DNA of 64,000 nt from Nitrosomonadales bacterium (GTDB lineage Bacteria; Pseudomonadota; Gammaproteobacteria; Burkholderiales; Gallionellaceae): NCBI GenBank assembly GCA_016716325.1, contig JADJWO010000001.1, positions 1,364,001-1,428,000 on the forward strand, written 5' to 3'. Of this stretch, positions 24,784-33,298 are shown one piece after another (within the stretch, counting starts at the first letter, position 1; every line of letters starts with the position of its first letter). Position numbers and translations under genes: made by a program. The notes beneath the pieces are model-generated. The model saw nothing but the letters and a program-made list of their open reading frames with translations, was not told the DNA's origin and did not search any database.

Positions 24784-26675
24784 TGAGCTACCAGACTATC
24801 ATTGAAGACGATATCGACATCCTGGTCGCAGGCGCGGGCCTGGGTGGCACGGGCGCGGCGTTCGAAGCGAGATATTGGGGCCAGAACAAGAAGATCGTCA
24901 TCGCCGAAAAGGCCAACATCATGCGCTCCGGTGCGGTCGCCCAGGGCCTGTATGCGATCAACTGCTACATGGGCACCCGTTTCGGCGAGAACAATCCCGA
25001 AGACCATGTGCGCTATGCACGTATCGACCTGATGGGCATGGTGCGCGAAGACCTCGCGTTCGACATGGCACGTCACGTCGACTCCACCGTGCACAACTTC
25101 GAGGAATGGGGCCTGCCCATCATGCGCAACGAGAAGAAGGGTTCGTTCCTGCGTGAAGGCCGCTGGCAGATCATGATCCACGGAGAGTCCTACAAGCCTA
25201 TCGTCGCCGAAGCGGCCAAGAAGTCTGCGGACAAGGTGTTCAACCGTGTCTGTCTGACTCACCTGCTGATGGATGAATCCAAGGAGAACCGTGTCGCCGG
25301 CGCAGTGGGTTTCAATGTACGCACGGGCAACTACCACGTATTCAAGTCCAAGACCGTGATCTGCGGTGCTGGTGGCGCTTCCAACATCTTCAAGCCGCGT
25401 TCCGTCGGTGAAGGTGCGGGACGTGTCTGGTATGCACCGTGGTCCTCGGGTTCAGCCTACGGGCTGATGATCGAAGCCGGTGCCAAGATGACCCAGATGG
25501 AGAACCGTATCGTGCTGGCCCGCTTCAAGGACGGCTACGGTCCGGTCGGCGCCTACTTCCTGCACCTCAAGACCTACACCCAGAACGCCTATGGTGAAGA
25601 GTACGAATCCAAGTGGTTCCCCGCCCTGCAGCAGATGGTGGGCAAGGAATACCTGGATCCGGAAGTGTCTCACCGCACGCACCGCCCCATCCCGACCTGC
25701 CTGCGTAACCACGCGATCATCTCCGAGGTGAATGCCGGTCGCGGTCCGATCCACATGGTCACCATGGAAGCCTTCCAGGATCCTCACCTGGAAGAGATCG
25801 GGTGGCACAACTTCCTCGGCATGACCGTCGGCCAAGCCGTGCTGTGGGCCGCCACCGACGTGGACCCCAAGTACGAGAACCCCGAACTGACCACCTCCGA
25901 GCCTTATGTGATGGGCTCGCATGCCACCGGTTGCGGCGCATGGTGCTCGGGTCCGTCAGACCTGTCTCCGCCAGAGTATTTCTGGGGCTACAACCGCATG
26001 ACGACCATCGAAGGCCTGTTCGGTGCCGGTGATGCGGTCGGCGGTACGCCGCACGCCTTCTCCTCCGGCTCTTTCACCGAAGGTCGTCTGGCTGCCAAGG
26101 CTGCCTGCAAATACATCGATGATGGCAAAGCCGAAGGCATCCGCGTCTCTTCCGCACAGATCGAGCGTCGCAAGGAGCAGATCTTCAAGCCACTGGAAAC
26201 GTATCGTGTCTATAGCAACGAAGTGGTCGCGGGTACCGTCAATCCCAACTTCATCAATCCCAAGCAGGGGCAGGATCGTTTGCAGAAGCTGATGGATGAG
26301 TATTGCGGCGGTTTCGGCGTCAACTACATGACCAACGACAAACTCCTGAACATCGGTCTGAAGAAGATGGCCATCCTGGGTGAAGACCTGGAAAAGGTCG
26401 CTGCGTCAGACATCCACGAACTGCTACGCGCATGGGAGCTGAAACACCGCTACCTGACATCCGAAAGCGTATTCCACCATACGCTGTTCCGCAAGGAGAC
26501 ACGTTGGCCGGGCTACTACTACCGCGGCGATGCAATGAAGCTGGATGACCAGAACTGGCATGTACTGACCGTGTCGCGTCGCGATCCCAAGACGGGTGAA
26601 TACACGATGGAAAAGGCACCGCTCTACCATCTGGTAGGCGATGTGGAGAAAGCACCGCCAGTCGATCACCACTAG
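24783..26675 (+). CDS. aprA: Adenylylsulfate reductase, alpha subunit
   Basis: A flavoprotein of 630 residues. The FAD-binding AGAGLGGTGAAFEARYW appears near residues 16-32, and the active-site region includes conserved HRTHRPIPTCLRNHAI. In sulfur oxidisers AprBA oxidises sulfite with AMP to APS in the cytoplasm, which Sat then turns into sulfate and ATP. It lies last in the sat-aprMBA group and ends before a strong terminator. The cell therefore has two sulfite oxidation routes, this one and SoeABC. Confidence 0.97.
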   Translation: MSYQTIIEDDIDILVAGAGLGGTGAAFEARYWGQNKKIVIAEKANIMRSGAVAQGLYAINCYMGTRFGENNPEDHVRYARIDLMGMVREDLAFDMARHVDSTVHNFEEWGLPIMRNEKKGSFLREGRWQIMIHGESYKPIVAEAAKKSADKVFNRVCLTHLLMDESKENRVAGAVGFNVRTGNYHVFKSKTVICGAGGASNIFKPRSVGEGAGRVWYAPWSSGSAYGLMIEAGAKMTQMENRIVLARFKDGYGPVGAYFLHLKTYTQNAYGEEYESKWFPALQQMVGKEYLDPEVSHRTHRPIPTCLRNHAIISEVNAGRGPIHMVTMEAFQDPHLEEIGWHNFLGMTVGQAVLWAATDVDPKYENPELTTSEPYVMGSHATGCGAWCSGPSDLSPPEYFWGYNRMTTIEGLFGAGDAVGGTPHAFSSGSFTEGRLAAKAACKYIDDGKAEGIRVSSAQIERRKEQIFKPLETYRVYSNEVVAGTVNPNFINPKQGQDRLQKLMDEYCGGFGVNYMTNDKLLNIGLKKMAILGEDLEKVAASDIHELLRAWELKHRYLTSESVFHHTLFRKETRWPGYYYRGDAMKLDDQNWHVLTVSRRDPKTGEYTMEKAPLYHLVGDVEKAPPVDHH

Positions 26676-26752
26676 GCAAGTGCGGGCTTGATTTACCGGC
26701 TTTGTAGAATCAGGCTTACGCAAGGATATTTGCGATAACTTGGTAGTACATT

Positions 26753-26790
26753 AAAGAGGACCGGCATATTTTTATGTTGGTCCTCTTTTT
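26753..26790 (+). terminator. Intrinsic terminator after aprA
   Basis: AAAGAGGACC (26753-26762) pairs with GGTCCTCTTT (26779-26788), followed by a T-run. The internal GGCATA/TATGTT bases extend the stem imperfectly. It separates the apr operon from the genes that follow. Confidence 0.88.
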
Positions 26791-26819
26791 ATCCCTTTCG
26801 CAAAAATGGAGTTGGGTTG

Positions 26820-27170
26820 ATGAATATCATTGATAAGACGGATGAAGAGATACTGGAGATCGCACATCCCATGTGGGCGGATCTGGTCAAATACTCGAAT
26901 GAGGGTAACTACGGCGCTTTCACGCGCAACTTTTCCAGCACCTTTATTGCGGGTGCCAATGAGGTCGAGATGGGCAGGCAGTTTGCAAGAAGCGAACTGG
27001 CAAAGAACCTGTCACCGGACTACGAGTATCTGGGCATCATCCGTCGCGGCGAATACGTCACCGTGCTATACAAGCAGCGCAGCACGGCGAAACCCGGCGA
27101 ATGGCTGGGCAGGCTGGTGCTGGGTTTCGAAAAAGACAAGGTCAGGATCTTTGGCGCAACCATTTTTTAA
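26820..27170 (+). CDS. Small SnoaL/NTF2-like protein of unknown function
   Basis: A protein of 116 residues from the ATG at 26820, with GGAG eight bases upstream. It is soluble, without cysteines. An N-terminal helix (ILEIAHPMWADLVKYSNEGNY) is followed by strands ending in LVLGFEKDKVRIFGATIF, a layout reminiscent of small cone-shaped (NTF2-like) folds. That comparison is only a guess from pattern. It is the first gene after the apr terminator and lies 25 bases before an FKBP gene. Confidence 0.7.
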   Translation: MNIIDKTDEEILEIAHPMWADLVKYSNEGNYGAFTRNFSSTFIAGANEVEMGRQFARSELAKNLSPDYEYLGIIRRGEYVTVLYKQRSTAKPGEWLGRLVLGFEKDKVRIFGATIF

Positions 27171-27195
27171 GACTGGGTTTATATAAAGAATCGAC

Positions 27196-27705
27196 ATGTC
27201 AGATACCATTGAAGACGAAAAATTCGTTGAGCTGAATTACAAGGTCATCGACAACAAAACCGGCGACATCCTGGTCACCGTGGACTATCCGCTGGGTTAT
27301 GTTCACGGCGTGAATGACGTGATGTCTGAAGAAGTGACCAAGGCCCTGTATGGCAAGAAGGTCGGCGACATCATCGAAGTACCGATCGACACCAGTCTGC
27401 TCTATGGCGAGCGGGACGAGTCACTGGTATTCACCGATCTCATCGAGAACGTCCCGGAGGAATACCGCGAGATCGGCATGACCATCACCATGGAGAACGA
27501 AAGGGGTGAGCCGAAGGACTTCATCGTCACCCGGTTCGACGACAAGACATTGACCGTGGACGGCAACAACCCCCTTTGCGGCAGAGAGGTCACTTTCATG
27601 CTGGAAGTGCTGTCCATCCGTGATGCCACCGAGGAAGAGATCGAGCTGGGCGGAGCGGTCGGTGCCGATCCGGAATTGAACGAGATACTCGAACGGGCAC
27701 AATGA
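27196..27705 (+). CDS. SlyD-like FKBP peptidyl-prolyl isomerase
   Basis: A protein of 169 residues of the SlyD type: VELNYKVIDNKTGDILVTV opens the FKBP core, LYGKKVGDIIEVPID carries the family's KVGD segment, and the insert-in-flap region with VDGNNPLCGREVTF follows. SlyD normally ends in a histidine-rich metal tail; this one ends in an acidic tail without histidines. It may act as a folding helper. Its end overlaps the next start by four bases. Confidence 0.85.
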   Translation: MSDTIEDEKFVELNYKVIDNKTGDILVTVDYPLGYVHGVNDVMSEEVTKALYGKKVGDIIEVPIDTSLLYGERDESLVFTDLIENVPEEYREIGMTITMENERGEPKDFIVTRFDDKTLTVDGNNPLCGREVTFMLEVLSIRDATEEEIELGGAVGADPELNEILERAQ

Positions 27706-28712
27706 AGCGATCAACCCTGTACCTCCTCTACCCCGCGAACAAGGCACTGGAACGCGCCATTGCGGATGGACTTTGTCTGCTGAGTGAGCAAGATGCCGCA
27801 GCGGCCATGCCGGATACGCAAGTCGCCGTCGCGGACAACTTCCGCTACACGCGCGGAAATTATGAGCAGCACCGCTACAGCACCCGCATCTTGGAGCGCC
27901 TGCGCGAAGCGCTGGAGGCATCGCTGGCTGCCTCTCCACGCGCGGAGACACTGAACAAGCTCGGCAACATCCTCGCCGCACTGGGTCAGCAGCGCCGGGA
28001 TGCGACCTTATTCGAGCAAGCCATCCAGTGCTTCAGCCGGGCATTGGAAGGAATTTCTCAGGAAGACTCGCCGCTGGCATGGGCGGCCACGCAATACAAC
28101 CTCGGCACCGCCAATCAGGCGCTGGGCCGCTTGCTAGAGGAGACCAGCCCGCTGAAGCTCGCGGTGGATGCCTATACCAACGCCTTGCTGGTCTGGACAC
28201 GGGAAGCGCATCCGGAAGAATGGATGCAGACCATGCACCAGCTCGGCGCGACCTTGTACACCCACGGCATCCAGCTCAAAGGCAACCGTCAACTGCAAAA
28301 GTCCGTGGTCGCCTACAAGAATGCACTGGCTGCACTCAACGCGGACGATCATGCACTGGAACTGACTGCCGCCCATAACAACCGGGGCATCACCTTGCAT
28401 CATCTCGGCGAATCGGAAGCGAACCCCGACCGCGTGAAAGAAGCGATCAATTCATACGAGAAGGCATTGACGGTCGGCATGGAACAGCAGTTGCCCATCC
28501 ATGTATCCGTCATCTGCCGCGTGAACAAGGCGACCGCACAGAACGTACTGGCACAGATGACCAACGACGCCGCACTCGCGGAAGAGATCGCGGATGAATT
28601 CGAAGTGATCATCGAATGCTTCTCTCATGCGCTGCAGCCGCTGTGCTTGCGGCATTGTCAGGAACAGATGAAGCTGGCGAAGACCGCTTCAGGCAGTCAG
28701 GTCGCGGGGTGA
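27702..28712 (+). CDS. TPR-repeat protein of unknown function
   Basis: A protein of 336 residues made largely of tetratricopeptide-type helix pairs; examples are AAQYNLG-like WAATQYNLGTANQALGR, MQTMHQLGATLYTHG and LTAAHNNRGITLHHLG, spaced about 45-50 residues apart. It has no signal or membrane segment, and is likely a protein-protein adaptor. It overlaps the FKBP gene (ATGA), so the two are translated together. It ends 8 bases short of the convergent DUF4279 gene. Confidence 0.82.
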   Translation: MKRSTLYLLYPANKALERAIADGLCLLSEQDAAAAMPDTQVAVADNFRYTRGNYEQHRYSTRILERLREALEASLAASPRAETLNKLGNILAALGQQRRDATLFEQAIQCFSRALEGISQEDSPLAWAATQYNLGTANQALGRLLEETSPLKLAVDAYTNALLVWTREAHPEEWMQTMHQLGATLYTHGIQLKGNRQLQKSVVAYKNALAALNADDHALELTAAHNNRGITLHHLGESEANPDRVKEAINSYEKALTVGMEQQLPIHVSVICRVNKATAQNVLAQMTNDAALAEEIADEFEVIIECFSHALQPLCLRHCQEQMKLAKTASGSQVAG

Positions 28713-28720
28713 AGAATGGC

Positions 28721-29137
28721 TCAAACCCGCTCGGAAAGTCTGTTCTCCACCTCGATGAATGAGCCGGTATCGGCAAGGAAGCGGATCGTGCGCGCACCGA
28801 AGCCGACTTCAGGGCTAGTCTCCCCCTTGTCGATGGACAAGGTCAGCGCCACGCCCAGGCGCGGTGACAGATTGTGGCTCTTGCAGACTGCAACGATCTT
28901 TTCCTTGAGGGGGTCCAACTGCTTGACGAGACTGTCGGTCAAAGCGAACACATCCACCTCTCCGGCAGCGGTCTCCGTGGACAACTCCCAGGAACTGATC
29001 ACGGGTTTATCCAGCCCGCTGTATGCGCCCGCGGCATTGACCGTAGTGGGCTCTATCCCGAGTAAACGTGTGATGTCGTCGGGGTTGAAATGGTAACCAA
29101 GCAATGCAAAGTAAGCCCGTCCTTTGTTCGATGCCAC
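28721..29137 (-). CDS. DUF4279-family protein
   Basis: A protein of 138 residues that begins with YFALLGYHFNPDDITRLLGIEPTTV, the recognisable opening of DUF4279 proteins, and keeps the SSWELSTE segment near residue 48. The domain is a small soluble fold with no known activity. It stands alone, convergent with the TPR gene and divergent from the HIT gene. Confidence 0.8.
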   Translation of the reverse strand: MASNKGRAYFALLGYHFNPDDITRLLGIEPTTVNAAGAYSGLDKPVISSWELSTETAAGEVDVFALTDSLVKQLDPLKEKIVAVCKSHNLSPRLGVALTLSIDKGETSPEVGFGARTIRFLADTGSFIEVENRLSERV

Positions 29138-29198
29138 GATATTTTCCTCGCCGATGATTTTATTCGTCCGAGTATAACGTACCGAAAGAGGTGTTCAG

Positions 29199-29612
29199 TT
29201 GTCGTCTGAGGCCACACAAGAAATGAAACGCGATCCCAACGATCCCTGCCTGTTCTGCAAGGATCCGCGAGGCGTGTCGCTACAACACGAACTCGCTTAC
29301 AGTGCACGCGACACCTACCCCACGAGTCCGGGACACACACTGGTCATCCCGCGCCGGCATGTCGCCAGCTTCTTCGAGCTGACGCCGGAAGAAGTCGCGG
29401 CCTGCATGGGACTCATCCAGCAGGAAAAGAAACTGCTGGATGAAGCGTTCCATCCGGACGGTTACAACATCGGCGTCAACGTGGGACCGGCGGCCGGACA
29501 AAGCATCTTCCATGTGCATATCCACATCATCCCCCGCTACAAAGGGGACGTTGAGAATCCCCAGGGAGGAGTACGGCATGTAATCCCAAAGAGGGGGCAT
29601 TACACGCGTTGA
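29199..29612 (+). CDS. HIT-family nucleotide-binding hydrolase
   Basis: A protein of 137 residues with the histidine triad HVHIHIIPR (around 109-117) and an N-terminal CLFC pair. The TTG at 29199 is preferred because GAGGTG sits at the right distance; an ATG at 29223 lacks a binding site. HIT proteins hydrolyse nucleoside phosphoramidates or dinucleotides. Some HIT relatives act on adenosine 5'-phosphosulfate, which would be notable in this APS-producing organism, but nothing in the sequence proves it. Confidence 0.87.
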   Translation: MSSEATQEMKRDPNDPCLFCKDPRGVSLQHELAYSARDTYPTSPGHTLVIPRRHVASFFELTPEEVAACMGLIQQEKKLLDEAFHPDGYNIGVNVGPAAGQSIFHVHIHIIPRYKGDVENPQGGVRHVIPKRGHYTR

Positions 29613-29708
29613 CAACCAGTATAATTTCACGAGCAAAGTGGGAGAGATCGGCATGCCACTCCTTCCACTTTCGGCCACCCGTTTTCTACAACCAAAGGAG
29701 ATAGGATC

Positions 29709-29879
29709 ATGAGTGATGAAAAGAAGCCCTTTTGCCGCCCCAAGGTTCCAGATGGTCACGCATTCCACGTAACCACCCGCCAGAAAGAGATCGTACCGGG
29801 ACAGTTCTTTGTTGGTTATGAAACCACTTGGGAACCGCACCAGAAGGAAGTGCCTTACACCACTCCCAAGGCACCCTGA
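29709..29879 (+). CDS. 56-residue protein of unknown function
   Basis: A short frame starting MSDEKKPFCRPKVPDG with a good binding site (AAAGGAGATAGG) and ending just before a strong terminator, so it forms a self-contained small gene. It is hydrophilic, with one cysteine, and rich in proline, lysine and aromatic residues (FFVGYETTWEPHQ). I do not recognise it. The binding site, terminator and lack of overlap with any other gene support that it is real. Confidence 0.65.
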   Translation: MSDEKKPFCRPKVPDGHAFHVTTRQKEIVPGQFFVGYETTWEPHQKEVPYTTPKAP

Positions 29880-29897
29880 TTCGATCAGCAAAGAATG

Positions 29898-29937
29898 AAC
29901 AGCCGCGCGAGCCTGAACGGTCGCGCGGCTGTTTTTT
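29898..29937 (+). terminator. Intrinsic terminator
   Basis: AACAGCCGCGCGA (29898-29910) pairs perfectly with TCGCGCGGCTGTT (29921-29933), followed by TTTT. It ends the small gene at 29709. Confidence 0.92.
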
Positions 29938-30021
29938 ATCGGATCGGCATTCCCGAAATCGCCATGCTCCAGCATGGTCGAAGCGAGGTTTATTCGCTAT
30001 CGGAAAAGTCCGCGATATCCG

Positions 30022-30408
30022 TCAGGTCTGTGCCCAGGGCAGCCCGTCAAAGCGCCAGCCGTTGTGCGAATTGCGGTGATGACTTTCGTCAAGGTCGCCT
30101 TCAAAGCCATGTGAGACATTGTAGACTTCCTTTATCCCGGCATTCTCAAGGGCCAGACCGGCATCCGCCGAGCGGCGGCCAGAACGGCAGATGAGAACGA
30201 CGGGACGATTGACGCTGGCGGCTTTGCGCACATGGGCGACGAACATCGGGTTGACATCCCAGTCCGGTCCGTCCACCCAGGGGATGAGAATGGATCCGCG
30301 CGGATGGCCGACAAACATGTATTCCATCTCGCTACGCACATCGATGAATACCGCTTCCGGGTTGGCTTGCAGGAAGTCGTAGGCTTCCTTGGGTGTCAGA
30401 TGCTGCAT
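30022..30408 (-). CDS. Single-domain rhodanese
   Basis: A protein of 128 residues with the rhodanese fold: FIDVRSEMEYMFVGHPRGS near the N-terminus and the active-site loop CRSGRRS (around 84-90), whose cysteine carries persulfide. It has no signal peptide, so it is cytoplasmic. Rhodaneses feed TusA in rhd-tusA-dsrE2 systems; here tusA and dsrE2 are about 22 kb away and no other rhodanese is visible, so this one is a candidate sulfur donor. It has no dyad motif upstream. Confidence 0.92.
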   Translation of the reverse strand: MQHLTPKEAYDFLQANPEAVFIDVRSEMEYMFVGHPRGSILIPWVDGPDWDVNPMFVAHVRKAASVNRPVVLICRSGRRSADAGLALENAGIKEVYNVSHGFEGDLDESHHRNSHNGWRFDGLPWAQT

Positions 30409-30561
30409 GGTCTCCCCCTGTGGATCGTTATCGAGGGACAGATTATAGCGCCATCACTTGTGGCGATATCCAGCAGTTTTTTCGGCTGGAAAACATACCC
30501 CTCCAAACCTGCCCGCCCGGCACCGCAGAGGGGGATTGATTGGTTGGGATGGGAGCGTTCA

Positions 30562-31092
30562 TCAAACCCCGGGAAGTCTGCGGATTTCAAAAACCATGGT
30601 TGCAAGGTCGCCCAGTATCCATGTTGGAACGGCTTTCACGCCTGGGGCATTGATACCCGCCACGGAGCCGGGATTGACCAGCCAGCACGCGCCACCCTTG
30701 ACGTGCCTCTGCTTGCCGACATGCGCAGTGTGGCTGTGGCCGTGGCAGACCAGGTCGTAATCCCCGGTGCAGGCAAAGGCTTGGCCGTGGTGCGGCATGT
30801 GGGTAACGAATATCCTTCTGCCAGCCAGCTCCAGTACCGCTTCTTCACCATGATATGTGAACAGCCGATCCGTTTTCGCCATCATGCGATGGAGCGCCGC
30901 AACGTCGCCGATGTTATTGCCGTGGACTGCGTGGATGGGTATGCCGAGATCCAGCGAAGCGCGCAGGGTATTGGCACCGATCAGGTCGCCGCAGTGAATG
31001 ATGGCTTGCGCCCCCAATGCGTTTGCCGCCATGATTGCGGCAAACAGAGAGGCGGAACGGTCATGGCTATCCGAAACGATGCATATCTTCAT
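30562..31092 (-). CDS. YfcE-family metallophosphoesterase
   Basis: A protein of 176 residues with the calcineurin-like motifs SDSHD (7-11), HCGDL (about 33), GNNIGD and GHSH (about 117), which bind two metal ions. YfcE-type enzymes hydrolyse phosphodiesters. It is divergent from the sensor kinase gene across a 250-base region and has no evident link to sulfur. Confidence 0.88.
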   Translation of the reverse strand: MKICIVSDSHDRSASLFAAIMAANALGAQAIIHCGDLIGANTLRASLDLGIPIHAVHGNNIGDVAALHRMMAKTDRLFTYHGEEAVLELAGRRIFVTHMPHHGQAFACTGDYDLVCHGHSHTAHVGKQRHVKGGACWLVNPGSVAGINAPGVKAVPTWILGDLATMVFEIRRLPGV

Positions 31093-31185
31093 GACCCTAA
31101 AAATCCGCGTTTACAGAAACCCATACTCGTCATTAGGCAAAATTCACACCATGCGCGTCTATACCCACATCGGGTAGGTCATCCT

Positions 31186-31203
31186 GTAGCCCTGATGGGT
31201 GGT
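31186..31203. promoter_or_regulatory. Degenerate dyads upstream of the sensor kinase gene
   Basis: GTAGCCC-TGAT-GGGTGGT resembles the sulfur-gene dyad. A second inverted pair, TACCC-N5-GGGTA, lies just upstream at 31162-31176. Both are in the divergent region 31093-31345 ahead of the kinase/regulator genes, 140-185 bp from the kinase start. They may allow autoregulation, but neither arm set fully matches. Confidence 0.4.
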
Positions 31204-31345
31204 TGGCGAAATAACCGGCCAGGATGCGGTTGATAAAAACATGATTTGCTGATATTAACCAAAAGCGGACATCCTCCGGATCGCATGCTCGGAGGTCGAT
31301 GGGGGTGATCGCCTAAAGATAGACCGCCCGATCCAAGGAATATTT

Positions 31346-32581
31346 TTGATTGCATGCCGCGAATGGAAAATGAAACTGGCAAAAGAACAGGATGACACTG
31401 CGTTCTGCTGGACGCGCGATCCCGAATTCGTGATTCCCGCCGTGGATGGCGGCGTGGACGCGTGCGTCACGCAGGAATTTGCCGGTTCACGGGCCAATGA
31501 CCTCAAGACTTTGCTGAACGCCTTCCTGGAAACAGCGATCGGCTTCGTTAATGCGCGGGCTGGCGTGGTGCGCGTCCTGCTGCCCGACGCCCAGACCCTG
31601 AATGTCATCAGCGCGTTCGGGATGGATGGCGAAGCACTCTGTGCCGAGAACCTTGCGGGACTGACCTGCGAGGAATGCGGCAAGGACTCCTTCCGGCGCG
31701 GGATGTGCGCGACGGACATCGACACCTGTGAAACCCGGCGCGATGCCTGGTCGCACAAACATTTCAACGCCGTCATCTCCATCCCGCTGGAAAGCCGAAA
31801 CTCTCCCGGCGTCCTGCTCGGCGTCTTCACCCTGTTCTTCGACACCCCGCGATCCTCATCGGGAAAATCGGCAACCATGGCGGCCAGTTATGCCGACCTG
31901 CTGGCCACCCTGATCGAATATGTCAAATCCAGCCGCGAGGCAAAACGGGCCGAGTTGCTGATGGAGCGCCAGTCGATCGCCAACGAGATCCATGACTCAT
32001 TGGCGCAGACCGTGAACTACGCGCGCATGACCACCGCCCTGCTGGACTCGACCGTGCGCAACAAGAATGAAATGATGACGGCAAAATACGTCCGCGACAT
32101 CGATGAAGCCCTGGAAATGGGCCAGAAAGCGGTGCGCGAACTGATCACCGATTTCCGTTGCGAGATGGATCCGGCCGGCTTGCTGCAGGCCTTGCACACA
32201 TTGTGCGAACAGTTCCGCAAACAGCACGACATCGTGCTCGATTGTTCGATCCGCCTCGCCGACCTCGACCTGCCGCTTGAACACGAGATACAGGCATTCC
32301 ATATCGTGCAGGAAGCGCTCGCCAATATCGCCAAACATTCCGGCGCAAGCCATGCCAGACTGATCGTCGAACAGCTATTCGGTTATTACGTCTTCACGAT
32401 GGAAGATAATGGCGTCGGCACTTTCTCTCCGATAGAAGGGCATTACGGGATCATCATCATGCAGGAGCGTGCCCAGCGCATCGGTGGGGAAATAAAGGTG
32501 GAAAGCATCAAGGGGCTGGGAACATGCGTACAATTGTTCTTCCCGGAACCCGGAGCGAACTGGAGAACGAACGATGACTGA
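31346..32581 (+). CDS. Soluble NarX/NreB-like sensor histidine kinase with cysteine cluster
   Basis: A protein of about 411 residues from a TTG with AAGGAA upstream; an ATG at 31370 is possible. It has no membrane helix. The N-terminal GAF-like domain (about 45-190) holds a cysteine cluster (C99, C108, C111, C121, C128). A HisKA_3 dimerisation domain follows, with the phosphoacceptor H216 in IANEIHDSLAQ, then an HATPase domain with MEDNGVG. The arrangement is that of NarX/NreB kinases. The cysteines could sense redox state, a metal cluster or sulfur species. It overlaps the regulator gene by eight bases. Confidence 0.9.
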   Translation: MIACREWKMKLAKEQDDTAFCWTRDPEFVIPAVDGGVDACVTQEFAGSRANDLKTLLNAFLETAIGFVNARAGVVRVLLPDAQTLNVISAFGMDGEALCAENLAGLTCEECGKDSFRRGMCATDIDTCETRRDAWSHKHFNAVISIPLESRNSPGVLLGVFTLFFDTPRSSSGKSATMAASYADLLATLIEYVKSSREAKRAELLMERQSIANEIHDSLAQTVNYARMTTALLDSTVRNKNEMMTAKYVRDIDEALEMGQKAVRELITDFRCEMDPAGLLQALHTLCEQFRKQHDIVLDCSIRLADLDLPLEHEIQAFHIVQEALANIAKHSGASHARLIVEQLFGYYVFTMEDNGVGTFSPIEGHYGIIIMQERAQRIGGEIKVESIKGLGTCVQLFFPEPGANWRTNDD

Positions 32582-33248
32582 TGCCCTGAAGATCGCGCTG
32601 GTGGACGACCAGAGTCTGTGCCGGAACGGCCTGAGCGAACTGCTTTCGAACTGTTACGGTTTCAATGTCCTCGGTGCGGTCGGCACCATCGAAAGTCTGC
32701 GCACATTGCTGGAACAACAACCCGATCTGCTGGTCATCGACCTGCGCATGAAGCCCATGGATGGCCTGTCGATGCTGGAGCAGCTGCGCAACGAGGGGTG
32801 CGAGACGCCGGTCGTCATGCTGACCATGAGCGACTCCGAAGTGGATCTGGGCAAGGCGATCCGCGCCGGAGTAAGGGGATACCTGCTCAAGGACATGGCG
32901 CCCGAAGATGTGGTCGACGCCATCCGGCGGGTCGCGGCGGGAGAACTGGTCGTCGCCCCCAGCATGACCGTCAAGATGATCGAGATGCTGCGCAACGACC
33001 AGCCCGCACAGGAACAGAAACATTCCATCAAGTCACTCACCGAACGCGAACGCGAGATCCTGCAATTGCTGGCGCGCGGCGAAAGCAACAAGGCGATCGC
33101 GCAGACACTGTCGATCAGTTACGACACCGTGAAGCAGCATGTCCGCCACATCCTGAACAAGCTCAACCTGTCGTCCAGGGTCAAGGCGGCGGTCTTGTTT
33201 GCCAAAGAACAGGGTTCCGCCGACGACGATTCGTCACGTAGCTGCTGA
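32574..33248 (+). CDS. NarL-family response regulator
   Basis: A protein of 224 residues: a receiver domain with acidic pocket LVDD (9-12) and phosphoacceptor D56 in LLVIDLRMKP, a conserved lysine in YLLKDMAPED, then a LuxR/NarL helix-turn-helix (LTEREREILQLLARG to about residue 210). It is translated with the kinase. NarL-type regulators bind paired heptamers as dimers, and five strong dyads of that general shape lie ahead of sulfur genes in this window. One is 51 bp after this gene ends. Confidence 0.93.
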   Translation: MTDALKIALVDDQSLCRNGLSELLSNCYGFNVLGAVGTIESLRTLLEQQPDLLVIDLRMKPMDGLSMLEQLRNEGCETPVVMLTMSDSEVDLGKAIRAGVRGYLLKDMAPEDVVDAIRRVAAGELVVAPSMTVKMIEMLRNDQPAQEQKHSIKSLTEREREILQLLARGESNKAIAQTLSISYDTVKQHVRHILNKLNLSSRVKAAVLFAKEQGSADDDSSRSC

Positions 33249-33298
33249 ACGTGCAGCCTCCTCCCGGGCATGACATCCCATTTCAGGATGCGCCCCAG

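Noticed and set aside
29609..29626. TTGACA and TATAAT next to each other as a promoter for the small gene at 29709
   Set aside because: The two boxes are only about five bases apart instead of about 17, so they cannot be used together.
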